Shown one piece after another: positions 28,623 to 37,704 of a stretch of 47,955 nt of DNA. Below the pieces are notes generated by a model. That model was not told the DNA's origin. It ran no database searches and saw only the letters and a list, made by a program, of their open reading frames with translations. Source of the DNA: a virus. Position 1 is the first letter of the stretch. Every line of letters starts with the position of its first letter. Location of the stretch: IMG/VR virus record IMGVR_UViG_3300049825_000166, positions 1-47,955 of that record; one strand, written 5' to 3'. A program made the translations under genes and the position numbers.

Positions 28623-31600
28623 ATGGGTGCATTAGGCTCAGCTGCGGGAGTAGCGGGTTCCCTAATGGTGAAGGTCGGGGCTAACATTAGTGAGCTTCAG
28701 TCCAAGATGGGATCCGCTACAAACATCGTAACCAAGACCGCAAAGAGTATCGTTGATGTGGGTGATTCCATCAAGAGGATGGGAGCTAAGGCCACTGTCG
28801 GCATTACCGTCCCCGTTGTGGGCGGAATGCTGGCAGCGGCTAACGCTGCGGGTAACTTCGAGAAGCAAATGAACGTGCTTCAGGCGTCCATGGGTGCTAA
28901 CTCACAGCAGATGAAACAGTTCGGTTCTCTCGCCCAACAACTTGGTAGGGACACTAAGTTGCCTGGGATTAGTGCCGCGGATGCTGCCGCTTCCATGACG
29001 TTGCTCGGTAAGGCCGGGCTAAGTGTTTCTGACGTTATGAAGGGAGTAAGGGGAACCCTACTTCTTTCAACAGCGGCACAGATCGACCAAGCTACGGCAG
29101 CCGACCTAACGGCCAGTGCCTTGAACGCTTTCCAACTCAAGGGCTCGAAGGCTACGATGGTAGCTGACTTGTTGGCAGGATCTGCTCAATCCGCGCAAGG
29201 TGAAATCACCGATATGGGATTTGCCTTGCAGATGGCCGCCACTGTGGGCCATCAATCTGGGCAGAGCATTCAAGATACTGTAACCGCTATCACCCAGCTA
29301 GCTAAAGCGGGTATCAAAGGGTCTGACGCAGGTACCTCCATCAAGACCATGATGTTGCGACTAATGGCCCCCACCAAAGATGTCGCCAAGACCATGAAGG
29401 ACCTTGGCATCAATGTTCGAGACGCTTCGGGCCACATCAAGCCCATGCGGGATTTGATTTCTACCTTCACGGCCGGGATGAGTAAGTTAGGCCCTGCCCA
29501 ACGTGACGCGGCAATGCAACAAATCTTCGGTACGGATGCCATCCGTGCAGGCCTAATCGTCCTTACGGGTGGAGTGAAAGCCTACGACGAACTCAAGGCC
29601 TCTGTGACCAAGTCCGGACAGGCAAGCGCCATAGCCAAGGCCCAGACGGATGGTTACAAGGGCTCCTTGGACCAGTTCAAATCAGCCACAGAGGGAGCGG
29701 CTATCGCATTTGGCTCTATGCTTCTTCCTGCCCTTACGATGGGTATTCATGTTATCACTGAAGTGGTGAGTGCGATTAGTAACTTGCCCGCTCCGGTGCG
29801 TGGGACAATGTTGGCGCTGTTGGGCATGGCGGCTGTGATGGGGCCTCTAGCGATTGTGGCAGTCAACGTCATCCGTAGCTTGGTGATGATGCGTATTGCA
29901 ATCATCGCCTTGAATGCGGCTTCTGCTGTGGGTGTGAGTGGCGCTGGAGCCCTTGCGGGAGCCCTAGGTATTTTGTCCAAGGTGCCGGTGGCAATGTTGG
30001 GTCTAGGTGCCGCTGCCGCTGCCGTAGCTATCATGGGGCTACTAACCCGTACGAACCAAAGCAAGTCCGTAGCGGAACTGTATTCATCAAGTCTTCGACA
30101 ACAAGCAGCGGCCCATCGTGAAGCGGCTGCCGCCGTTAGGGAACAAAAAGCGGCTATGGATGATTTGGCCGGTGTGGTGCTTGATGCCAAGGAAGCCCAA
30201 CTTGGCATGAAGGAATCGACCGCTCGGCTGAGAGACCTTCAGAAGCAGGGCAAGCAGGGTACTGATGAGTATGCCCAAGCTCTTATCAACTCGGAGCGTG
30301 CGGCTATTCGCGTAAGGGATGCTAATCGTCGTCAAACAGAATCACAACAGAAAGTAATTGAGTCAAGTAGTAAGTCTGTAGTAGCGACCCAGAAGGAAAT
30401 TGACATTGCCCGGAAGGCAATGGTTGAAGCCCAAGGCAGAGCTTCAATAGCCCTTACTTTGGTGAAGAGCGAGCGCGAACGTGTAGCTATTCTCAACACG
30501 GTAACAGCGGCTGAGAACAATTACAAGAAGACCCTATCTAACGCAGTAGTTGCTCATAAGGGAGCTGGAAAGGCCGCGACCGAGGCTAGTAATTCGATTA
30601 AGCGAGGCGCGGATAAAAGTTCCGCAGCGTCTAAGTCCGCGCAAAAAGCCTTAGCAGATGTCAAGCAACAGAACATCGACGCCGCTGCCAAGGTTGCGGA
30701 ATTCATTTCAATCCAAACTGCGGCTGACGGTGCTCGAGCTTCGGTAGCTGGAGTAAGCTCTGCTATTCAAGCCCTAAACGGTTCCGTAGCTAATGTCACA
30801 GTGAATACACGACAAACCGTAAGTGGTCCGGCAGGTCCGGCAGGTCCGGGCGGAGTAAAGGGTACCAAAGAAGCGGGAGAAGATCCTGTATTCAAGCAAA
30901 TGCGTTCCTTACGCGAACAACTATCCAAGGTTCTTGCTTCCATAAAGAAGGAGCCGATTAGTAAGGAACAAAAAGCTTCTGCCCTGCAGGATAAGATCGA
31001 AAAAATCCTACAGGCTGCTCGTGACGTGATTGATGCTCAACGATCTTCCCTTGGGTCAAAGATGTCAGGTTTGGCTGGCTACATGACCAAAGCCTTTGAA
31101 GACCAAACCGAAGTAGGTATGCGGGGAATTCAGAATCGTTTCAAAACGGATTTTGATCGAATCGATAACGAGCTAAAGAATGCCATCAGTAAGGTTGACT
31201 CAGAGCTAAGGAATTCTCTGAGTAGTATTGATGCTCAACAAAGTGCTCTTACCCCCGCGGAAGCTATCCTAAAATCCATGGAGGATTCACAGGCTTCACA
31301 GCGTTTGGCAGACGCCATTAGTGAAGCCCAAACCTCCCTTAGGGATGCATACAAAACCCGGGACCCGAAACAAATTACAGCCGCACGAAAAGCCCTTGAT
31401 AGCGCATTGTATGACCAACAACTTGCCGCTATCCGAGCAACGGCTAGTCTGGAAAGAGAAGCGGCTAACTCCGCAGCTGATCGAGCAAGAACAGAAGCGG
31501 AAAACCATGCGGCTAATCTTCGGTCCAATCTTGAAGGGCAAGCCGAGATCGAAAGGGCTGGACTTGAAGCCCGGCAAGAACAAGAAATCCGTCATTACGA

Positions 31601-32138
31601 AGCCTCTCGTGAAATTCAACGGCAAGCACTGGAATCTCAATTGGCCGCGTTGGAGACACAATTTGCCAAGGGTAAGACTTCCACCAAAGCTGCACAAGAT
31701 GCCATTGTGGCCTTGCTGAACAAGTACGGCATCGATTACCGTGAATCCGGCAATCGCTTAGGTGAAGCTTTTGCTGCTGGACTTATTGATCAAATCTCTA
31801 AGGTTCAAGGTGCCGCTAAGGCCGTGGCATTGGCCGTTGCCAAGTACCTCAAACTTCGCTCACCCGCGGATAAAGGGCCGCTATCTACATTGGATACTTG
31901 GTGGTCCCCGATGGGCGACACTTTGATGAAGGGTATGGACCCAGGTGCCGTGATGGCCGGAGCTTACGTTGGAGCCAGTGGTATGAGTATGGGCGGAGGA
32001 GTGCGGCCCGCCACTGTTGTCCACATTCACGTAGAGGGTAATACCTTCTTAGGGTCCGACCGTGAAACCGCGGAAAAACTTGGTCGTATCCTTAGGCCTG
32101 TTCTTGATCAACAGGTTGGGCTGACCATTGGCCGCTAG
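28623..32138 (+). CDS. Tape measure protein
   Basis: This is the longest gene, 1171 residues, with AAGGAGGTGAT before the ATG. It starts with helical segments and a phage-related minor tail core (GRDTKLPGISAADAAASMTL, LLGKAGLSVSDVMKG). Hydrophobic segments lie at about 390-470, then long coiled coils rich in Ala, Arg, Glu and Gln, and a short collagen-like GPAGPAGPGG near residue 740. It sets tail length and can insert into the host membrane for DNA entry. Length predicts a tail of about 175 nm by the usual 1.5 angstrom-per-residue rule. Confidence 0.95.
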   Translation: MGALGSAAGVAGSLMVKVGANISELQSKMGSATNIVTKTAKSIVDVGDSIKRMGAKATVGITVPVVGGMLAAANAAGNFEKQMNVLQASMGANSQQMKQFGSLAQQLGRDTKLPGISAADAAASMTLLGKAGLSVSDVMKGVRGTLLLSTAAQIDQATAADLTASALNAFQLKGSKATMVADLLAGSAQSAQGEITDMGFALQMAATVGHQSGQSIQDTVTAITQLAKAGIKGSDAGTSIKTMMLRLMAPTKDVAKTMKDLGINVRDASGHIKPMRDLISTFTAGMSKLGPAQRDAAMQQIFGTDAIRAGLIVLTGGVKAYDELKASVTKSGQASAIAKAQTDGYKGSLDQFKSATEGAAIAFGSMLLPALTMGIHVITEVVSAISNLPAPVRGTMLALLGMAAVMGPLAIVAVNVIRSLVMMRIAIIALNAASAVGVSGAGALAGALGILSKVPVAMLGLGAAAAAVAIMGLLTRTNQSKSVAELYSSSLRQQAAAHREAAAAVREQKAAMDDLAGVVLDAKEAQLGMKESTARLRDLQKQGKQGTDEYAQALINSERAAIRVRDANRRQTESQQKVIESSSKSVVATQKEIDIARKAMVEAQGRASIALTLVKSERERVAILNTVTAAENNYKKTLSNAVVAHKGAGKAATEASNSIKRGADKSSAASKSAQKALADVKQQNIDAAAKVAEFISIQTAADGARASVAGVSSAIQALNGSVANVTVNTRQTVSGPAGPAGPGGVKGTKEAGEDPVFKQMRSLREQLSKVLASIKKEPISKEQKASALQDKIEKILQAARDVIDAQRSSLGSKMSGLAGYMTKAFEDQTEVGMRGIQNRFKTDFDRIDNELKNAISKVDSELRNSLSSIDAQQSALTPAEAILKSMEDSQASQRLADAISEAQTSLRDAYKTRDPKQITAARKALDSALYDQQLAAIRATASLEREAANSAADRARTEAENHAANLRSNLEGQAEIERAGLEARQEQEIRHYEASREIQRQALESQLAALETQFAKGKTSTKAAQDAIVALLNKYGIDYRESGNRLGEAFAAGLIDQISKVQGAAKAVALAVAKYLKLRSPADKGPLSTLDTWWSPMGDTLMKGMDPGAVMAGAYVGASGMSMGGGVRPATVVHIHVEGNTFLGSDRETAEKLGRILRPVLDQQVGLTIGR

Positions 32139-33360
32139 TACAGTCACCTACGAAGTTCATGTCGGTTGGGATAATCTTCCCTCTGACGCATTCAAGATAG
32201 GCACTAGTCAGTTCAACTCTCTATCCAAGCTTTACCATCCACTAAGTTCTGCGTTCGGAGGAACCAACGACTCAATCGGCACCGACGTAAAATCTTTCCA
32301 AACCAAACGTGGTCGAGATGACGCTTTGGATCAGATGGGTATGGGTACAGCCACCCTCATCCTAAAAGAACCCAACCTTCTAAGCGGAAAATATAACCCA
32401 CGAAACTCTTCTTCCCCCCTTTTTGGAAAGCTGAAACCGGGCAAGCCACTTAGGATCCGTGCCATTCACAACTCCATCACCTACCCTATCTTCTTCGGGT
32501 ACATTAGCCTCATAGATTATCGTCCCGAGTCTTACGAATCGGTGATCATAGCCCAAGACGCCTTCAGCGTACTCAACCGAGTTGACCCCACGATCGGCTT
32601 AGTCGGGGGGGCTAACACCCAATTTCTTTTGTGGACAATACTTGAGGCTTGTTCTATACCTGAATCCTTTCGGTTTCCTGCGATAGGAACCAACGGTGAC
32701 AAAGTCCCTTTGTTTAGTTCAGACGGAACCTCTAGCGGGCTAACCATTGCATCTAATCTACTCAAAGTGGAAAGGGGAAACCTTTTTGTAGGACGTGACG
32801 GAATATTTGTCTACAACCCTCGGGGATTTCGGAACAGCGGTGCGGCCCCCTTTGCCATGCCTAATGGTGTCACCATTACCCCACGAGGGTCGGTGGATGC
32901 CGAAAAGATCCGGAATCGTGCGTCGGCAGCAAGAACCGGAGGCATCCCACAGGTTTACCAAGACAATCTCAGTGTGGATGAATTTGGCCCTGCGGATATT
33001 GACAACATTGTGTCTGACTACCTAAATTCCGACGAACAAGCCCTTAGCTTGGCGGGCCATATAGTCAACCGGAAGAGGGGGGTTATTTCTACCGTATGGG
33101 ACGCAAGGTTGGTTTTGAATACTACGGATGCACTTATGGTTGCGGGGTTGGGTAGGGAGTTGGATAATTCTATTTCCGTTAGTGAGGTTTTGGCGGTTGG
33201 AAACTTTTGGGTAGAGTCCATCGAACACTCTGTTTCCGAGGGAGGTAAATTGCATGAGATGCTTTTGGGCCTATCAGAAAAACAGGGTTCGGACGATCCT
33301 TTCAAGATAGGTACTTCTACAATCAATGGGCCTCAGGGCCTTGTATGGGGCTCGGTTTAG
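32128..33360 (+). CDS. Distal tail/baseplate-like minor tail protein
   Basis: This gene encodes 410 residues from TTG 32128, overlapping the tape-measure stop. Beta-rich with SVSEVLAVGNFWVESIEHSV near the C-terminus, it follows the tape measure as tail-tip hub proteins do (gp27-like, minor tail protein). It likely forms the tail tip on which the following fibre-like proteins are mounted. Confidence 0.65.
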   Translation: MAASTVTYEVHVGWDNLPSDAFKIGTSQFNSLSKLYHPLSSAFGGTNDSIGTDVKSFQTKRGRDDALDQMGMGTATLILKEPNLLSGKYNPRNSSSPLFGKLKPGKPLRIRAIHNSITYPIFFGYISLIDYRPESYESVIIAQDAFSVLNRVDPTIGLVGGANTQFLLWTILEACSIPESFRFPAIGTNGDKVPLFSSDGTSSGLTIASNLLKVERGNLFVGRDGIFVYNPRGFRNSGAAPFAMPNGVTITPRGSVDAEKIRNRASAARTGGIPQVYQDNLSVDEFGPADIDNIVSDYLNSDEQALSLAGHIVNRKRGVISTVWDARLVLNTTDALMVAGLGRELDNSISVSEVLAVGNFWVESIEHSVSEGGKLHEMLLGLSEKQGSDDPFKIGTSTINGPQGLVWGSV

Positions 33361-33939
33361 GTGGCTAAATTCTATTACGAGGTTCCCATTCGGAATACCG
33401 GGGACTACATAACAGAAACCCTTTGGGATAGGTATATTCGGGACAATATCAATAATCTAATGATCCCGCCAGTATATCGAGGTGAAAGTCCCGGAGTTTC
33501 GTACAGTTGGGTCAACAACGTCTTTGTTCCCCTAGCACCAACTACCGCTGTGATTGACACAGACGGTATCCACCCACAAAGCGTCTTGAATGAGTCCTAC
33601 CCAACTTTTCGTACGCCAGGGGTATATGTGATAGGCCTTACGGGAAGAATAGGACGGTCATCATTTGTATGGAATTTTAGGGTTGACCTTTACAAAAGGT
33701 ACCTGGATAACTCTTCCCAGGCAGAACGCCTGGCTTCTTTCTCAGACTTCGTGGCTGAGTCCGGAGAACAAGATGCGGCTAGTGGGGGCCGGGAACATTC
33801 GATGGGATCTGTTGCGGAATTCAGTGTAAAAGACAGCATTGAAGGATACTTTTTTGCTTCTAAAACTGGTGCCGGAGCCAGCCCTGTAGCAAACTTTGGG
33901 TCATTGGTGTATACCGCTGTATGGGGAGGCAATTCGTGA
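33361..33939 (+). CDS. Fibre-like tail protein, paralogue 1 of 4
   Basis: This gene encodes 192 residues from GTG directly after the previous stop. It begins with the shared N-terminal module (KFYYEVPIRNTGDYITETLW then IRDNINNLM). The following segment looks like a C1q/jelly-roll beta sandwich (AVIDTDGIHP, FRTPGVYVIGLTG, YTAVWGG). N-terminal conservation with a divergent body fits an attachment domain plus variable receptor-binding head. It has an insertion near residues 110-145 that the others lack. Confidence 0.65.
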   Translation: MAKFYYEVPIRNTGDYITETLWDRYIRDNINNLMIPPVYRGESPGVSYSWVNNVFVPLAPTTAVIDTDGIHPQSVLNESYPTFRTPGVYVIGLTGRIGRSSFVWNFRVDLYKRYLDNSSQAERLASFSDFVAESGEQDAASGGREHSMGSVAEFSVKDSIEGYFFASKTGAGASPVANFGSLVYTAVWGGNS

Positions 33940-34454
33940 CCAAGGCATACACCAATGTTCCGGACAAAGTTTCCGGTGATGTTTTCTCAGAAACCATGTG
34001 GGATGTTAGTATCCGAGATAACATCAACAACCTAATATCACCGGCGATGTGCTCTGTTTTCCAGTCACAAGCCATAGCCGCCTTGTCCGATCCCACATTC
34101 ACTACAATCAACTACGCCACTGAGTTACTCGACACAGATGCGATGCATGACAATGTAACAAACAACTCTCGGATAACGGCAAATACCGCCGGACTTTATG
34201 TAGCATCTTCTTTGGCCACATGGCCGCTAGGGCCGGGATACCGGATAATCCGCTTCTTTCAAAATGGGGCTACTGTAACTCAAACATCATTCGAGCATGG
34301 CGGGGTTGTTCCCGGCATAGCTCATGGGCAAATGCTATCCGAATTGTGGGACGCCAGTGCCACTCACTTTCGAGAAATTCAGGTTCAGAGTAATAGCAAC
34401 GCTCTAACCGTCAGCTCATGGTTTCACGCTGTATGGGTTGGGAAGAAAACATGA
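33936..34454 (+). CDS. Fibre-like tail protein, paralogue 2 of 4
   Basis: This gene encodes 172 residues from GTG overlapping the previous stop. It shares AYTNVPDKVSGDVFSETMWD and SIRDNINNL with the first and fourth copies, then the AxLLDTDAMHD turn, NTAGLYVASSL and a final FHAVWVGK. The fold prediction is a C1q-like jelly roll, probably trimeric. Confidence 0.65.
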   Translation: MTKAYTNVPDKVSGDVFSETMWDVSIRDNINNLISPAMCSVFQSQAIAALSDPTFTTINYATELLDTDAMHDNVTNNSRITANTAGLYVASSLATWPLGPGYRIIRFFQNGATVTQTSFEHGGVVPGIAHGQMLSELWDASATHFREIQVQSNSNALTVSSWFHAVWVGKKT

Positions 34455-34948
34455 AAAACTTCTATACAGTTCCAGATAAGGCTTCAACGGACGTTTTCAT
34501 AGAGTCACTGTGGAACCAAAACATTCGAGACAACCTAAACAACAAAATCACCCCACCGATGGCCAAGATCCAACAGGTTGGCAACCTAACACTCACTACG
34601 GCAGTTGTAACCACTATCCCCTTAGCCCTTGTACTTTTTGACACTGATGAAATGGCGACTAGTTTTTCTTATCTAGATGTCAATACCGCGGGAATGTATC
34701 TTCTAGGTGGTGAGGCTTCTTTTGCGCCATCTACTACGGGCTATCGCCTTATCAACTGTTCTGGTTTTGCTAACCAACATGCAATTCGTCCGGGAATAAA
34801 CCAACCGGATTTTTGTAACATGCCCCCTACATCAAATGGTGCGAGTACCGGAACCAAAATAACCTTCGTGGGTTACCAATCCAGTGGAGGAAATCTTGTG
34901 ATAAGTTTGGCTAACGAGTGGGCAATTTGGGTAGGAAGGACTAGTTAA
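34451..34948 (+). CDS. Fibre-like tail protein, paralogue 3 of 4
   Basis: This gene encodes 165 residues from ATGA overlap with copy 2. It keeps FYTVPDKASTDVFIESLW, IRDNLNN, VLFDTDEMA, NTAGMYLLGGEA and the last-strand AIWVGRTS. It is the most divergent of the set in the N-terminal repeat. Confidence 0.65.
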   Translation: MKNFYTVPDKASTDVFIESLWNQNIRDNLNNKITPPMAKIQQVGNLTLTTAVVTTIPLALVLFDTDEMATSFSYLDVNTAGMYLLGGEASFAPSTTGYRLINCSGFANQHAIRPGINQPDFCNMPPTSNGASTGTKITFVGYQSSGGNLVISLANEWAIWVGRTS

Positions 34949-35487
34949 TGGCGAAAGTATACACGACCATACCCGATAAGGCGGGTGGCGACACCTTCAC
35001 AGAAGTGATGTGGGATGTAAGTATTCGAGACAATGTGAATAATCTTATGTCCCCGGCAGCTTGCAAGGTTAGGGCCGGAACTACACAGGTGATAGTCACC
35101 GGTACCATAACAGACAAAAACTTCGATACAGAGGTTTTTGATACAGACGGAATGCATGATAACGTAACAAACAACCCGAGGATCACGCCCACTACCGCGG
35201 GATTATATGTTTGTACCGCAGGAGTCCTTTGGAACGGGGGGTCAACTGGTTACCGACAGTTACTCCTGAACTTCAATGCAGCCATTTTCTTATCGACTTC
35301 TCTCCAAACTGGGATAGCAGCAGTTGCTGAACAAGGAACGTCGGCAATAGAGTCTTTCAATGGGACCACCGATTACGTAAAGGCTCAAGTTACACATACC
35401 CAAGGCGCAAACGAAACTCTAACGGCAAGTACTGCAAGTGACTTCAGGCCCCATCTTTCTGCTGTATGGATTGGTAGGGCCTCATGA
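34948..35487 (+). CDS. Fibre-like tail protein, paralogue 4 of 4
   Basis: This gene encodes 179 residues from a TAATG overlap. It has VYTTIPDKAGGDTFTEVMWD, SIRDNVNNLMSP, EVFDTDGMHDNVTNNPRITP and a final LSAVWIGRAS. It is closest to copy 2, with the shared DxMHDNVTNN segment. The four copies likely arose by tandem duplication of a single receptor-binding module. Confidence 0.65.
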   Translation: MAKVYTTIPDKAGGDTFTEVMWDVSIRDNVNNLMSPAACKVRAGTTQVIVTGTITDKNFDTEVFDTDGMHDNVTNNPRITPTTAGLYVCTAGVLWNGGSTGYRQLLLNFNAAIFLSTSLQTGIAAVAEQGTSAIESFNGTTDYVKAQVTHTQGANETLTASTASDFRPHLSAVWIGRAS

Positions 35488-35711
35488 GACCCATACGTCC
35501 GGAAGAATTTATGGCGCTTCAAGCTAATGCTCAAATCATTGAGCAAGAGCGTAAGGTACGAGCTATGAGAGATACATTCCTTCAGGCCTTACCCGTCGCC
35601 CGTGAAGGTGGCCTCTCTGCCACAGAGCTGAGTGATGCGTGGTACATCGATCGATCTCTTATCAAACGGACTACAGATGAAATACACCGCGAAAGGAAGT
35701 ACCAAAGGTGA
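35484..35711 (+). CDS. Small helical protein with HTH-like segment
   Basis: This gene encodes 75 residues from ATGA overlap. The C-terminal half (SATELSDAWYIDRSLIKRTT) looks like a helix-turn-helix or winged-helix fragment. It sits between fibre and lysis genes, where a regulator of lysis timing could act. That role is speculative. Confidence 0.5.
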   Translation: MRPIRPEEFMALQANAQIIEQERKVRAMRDTFLQALPVAREGGLSATELSDAWYIDRSLIKRTTDEIHRERKYQR

Positions 35712-36520
35712 GAAAACGACTGTTCATCCCGGCTATTCACAAGTACACCGGAAGACTCTATAAACCGAACCTGATTGTGGCCCACGCAACGGCTGGACGT
35801 AAAGACAAACAAGAGTCGGCTGAAGGAGTGGCTCACTACTTTCAGAACCCAAACTCCGGCGGTTCAACCCAATGGGTTAGCGACGACGTTGTTGATGTCC
35901 GTTGTGTAGCAGACGAGGATACATGCTGGGGAGCCAAGAACCACAATTCCAACGGATTGCACTTTGAAATCTGCGGGCACCCGGACTGGAGTCGTGCGGA
36001 ATGGCTTGAACACATTGAGGCTATCAAGGGCTCAGCCGTCTTGATGGCGGAGGCAATGACAAAGCACCGGATCCCGTTCGTGTACCCCGCACCTATCGTC
36101 AACGGTCGGGCTCAGAACGGTATTCACGGGCATTACGGGCTACCTGGCAATGACCACACGGATCCCGCGCCCGGCCCTGGCCGTCATGGTGGATTTCCGT
36201 GGGATGTACTTTTGTCTGAGATCAAGAAGAATCTAGGGCTCGGCCATACCGTCGGTACGTCGAAGCCCGCTCAGGCCCTTACCCGTGCCGCAGAACTTCG
36301 CAAACGGGAAAAGGTTATCGTACGGTTCCAGTACGCGGACGGCACGTATCGCATCTGGCGTGGATGGGCTCAGGCCCAAAGTGTGTTGAAATATCTGGCG
36401 GATGGTCAACCCCTCAAAGATACCACTGTGGTTGATATCAACTGGCAAGGCAACTGGTTCCCGAAAGACCAACAGAAGTCTCGTAACATCGCAAATTCAA
36501 TCTACTCACGCTTCGCATAG
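35708..36520 (+). CDS. Endolysin: N-acetylmuramoyl-L-alanine amidase
   Basis: This gene encodes 270 residues from GTG overlapping the previous stop. The amidase_2 domain spans about 20-170, with zinc-ligand histidines in IVAHATAGR, IHGHYGLPG and the DHTDPGPG-like stretch NDHTDPAPGPG. The C-terminal 80 residues (VRFQYADGTYRIWRGWAQAQ) probably bind the cell wall. It cuts the bond between muramic acid and the stem peptide and acts with the adjacent holin. Confidence 0.88.
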   Translation: MRKRLFIPAIHKYTGRLYKPNLIVAHATAGRKDKQESAEGVAHYFQNPNSGGSTQWVSDDVVDVRCVADEDTCWGAKNHNSNGLHFEICGHPDWSRAEWLEHIEAIKGSAVLMAEAMTKHRIPFVYPAPIVNGRAQNGIHGHYGLPGNDHTDPAPGPGRHGGFPWDVLLSEIKKNLGLGHTVGTSKPAQALTRAAELRKREKVIVRFQYADGTYRIWRGWAQAQSVLKYLADGQPLKDTTVVDINWQGNWFPKDQQKSRNIANSIYSRFA

Positions 36521-36528
36521 GAGGCAAC

Positions 36529-36774
36529 ATGAAACGACTCTGGAACTGGATCAAGCCATACGGCACCAAGGCGAAAGCCGCTTTCTTCGGCGGTGTTATT
36601 GCCTTGGGTCTTATCGCTATCCAAGACCCCGACTTACTTGACCTTGTAGGTACCGTCCCGGACATTGGACCGATTCCTACAAACAAGCTCATCTATGTTC
36701 TTATCCCACTTGTCACCATGTGGTTGAAGCGGGCGGAGCGACCAGCGGATCCGGGTCCGCCGATCGCCCCCTAA
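36529..36774 (+). CDS. Holin
   Basis: This gene encodes 81 residues with AGGAGG before the ATG. Two hydrophobic stretches, AFFGGVIALGLIAIQDP and KLIYVLIPLVTMWL, separated by a proline-glycine turn, and a charged C-terminus give the common small-holin topology. Position directly after the amidase supports membrane pore formation at lysis time. The gene ends two bases before the converging VRR-NUC gene. Confidence 0.8.
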   Translation: MKRLWNWIKPYGTKAKAAFFGGVIALGLIAIQDPDLLDLVGTVPDIGPIPTNKLIYVLIPLVTMWLKRAERPADPGPPIAP

Positions 36775-36776
36775 AC

Positions 36777-37076
36777 TTACTTTCCCGCTTTATGGTCAAG
36801 GAGGTCGAGAAGTTCTTCGGCCTCCTTGACTGACGTGATAAGCCGTGCGACTCCCTTGGCTTTCCTTACCTCTTCAAGAGTGTGAGCTTGAATGTCGGTA
36901 AGTGTACTTTCACGGCCGGGCAGCTTTACCTCAAGCCCTACGAACCGTCCCCGATAGCACAGGATGACATCTGGGAGCCCCGCACGTTGGTAGTGGCCAC
37001 CAAACACCTTGAACGCAAAGGCCCCCCTCTTACGGAGGGCCTTTACGATGTTGCGGCTGAGTTGAGCTTCAGTCAC
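36777..37076 (-). CDS. VRR-NUC-type nuclease / resolvase-like protein
   Basis: This gene encodes 99 residues from GTG overlapping the previous stop. It shows the VRR-NUC core: QLSRNIVKALRKRGAFAFKV, then GLPDVILCYRGRFVGLEVKL, with Asp in PDVI and ExK in LEVK as catalytic residues, then a helix with IQAHTLEEVRKAKG. Stand-alone VRR-NUC proteins act as structure-specific nucleases or resolvases in phage recombination. Last gene of the leftward unit. Confidence 0.85.
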   Translation of the reverse strand: MTEAQLSRNIVKALRKRGAFAFKVFGGHYQRAGLPDVILCYRGRFVGLEVKLPGRESTLTDIQAHTLEEVRKAKGVARLITSVKEAEELLDLLDHKAGK

Positions 37077-37702
37077 TACAGGTCTTCAAGGTCCAGATCA
37101 TCGATGTCCTCGTCATCCTCGTCATCCTCGTCATCGTCGACTTTCTTGGACTTCTTCTTAGCTTTCTTCTTAGGGGCAGGCTCCTCATCTTCGTCATCTT
37201 CGTCATCTTCGTCATCATCTTCGATGTCTTCGTCATCTTCCTCAACGTCGTCATCGTCTTCTGTGTCATCGTCATCCAAGTCATCCGCATCGTCAACGTG
37301 AATGAACCCTTCGAAGGTCACACGGCTTCGTGCGGTGTAGCCTTCACGCGGAGCTTCCTTATCAATCTCAATGAAAAGCTCCGAGCCCTTGATAGCTGCC
37401 GCAATCTTGGCCAATTGCACCTTGGCCGGTACCTTCTTACCACATGCCTCGAGAAGCGTACGGAAGCGGCTGTATGCTTTGGGTGTGGCCCACAGAGTGT
37501 CCTTAAACTTCTTCTGGTCATACTTACCTCCGAGGAAGGCCATCGTGACCTCAAGGCCCGGAGTGTCTTTCTGGCCCGACGTTACCGGCTTGGCAGACAA
37601 GATACGCACCTTGTATGTGCCATTCTTGACACGAGGATTGCCTCCGCCCGAATCCTCGGCCTTTGCGAAGTCAACAATGAAATCTTCGACTGTCTTTGCC
37701 AT
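37076..37702 (-). CDS. Single-strand DNA-binding-like protein with very long acidic tail
   Basis: This gene encodes 208 residues. Residues 25-135 (VKNGTYKVRILSAKPVTSGQ, LEVTMAFLGGKYDQKKFKDT) resemble phage DUF669/SSB-like OB folds found beside Sak-type annealing proteins. From about 137 to the end it is Asp/Glu-rich with one basic block (PAPKKKAKKKSKK). The tail can serve as protein-docking arm, like the acidic tip of bacterial SSB but many times longer. It works with the Sak4-like and Cas4-like neighbours. Confidence 0.7.
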   Translation of the reverse strand: MAKTVEDFIVDFAKAEDSGGGNPRVKNGTYKVRILSAKPVTSGQKDTPGLEVTMAFLGGKYDQKKFKDTLWATPKAYSRFRTLLEACGKKVPAKVQLAKIAAAIKGSELFIEIDKEAPREGYTARSRVTFEGFIHVDDADDLDDDDTEDDDDVEEDDEDIEDDDEDDEDDEDEEPAPKKKAKKKSKKVDDDEDDEDDEDIDDLDLEDL

Positions 37703-37704
37703 GC

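Noticed and set aside
29270-30520. Minus-strand frames opposite the tape measure gene
   Set aside because: Low-complexity Ala/Ser/Arg translation, no ribosome sites, inside a clear tape measure gene.
37080-37290. Repeated tcgtcatcc-like units resembling a repeat array
   Set aside because: They are codons for an Asp/Glu-rich tail on the minus strand; there are no conserved repeats with unique spacers, so this is not a CRISPR array.
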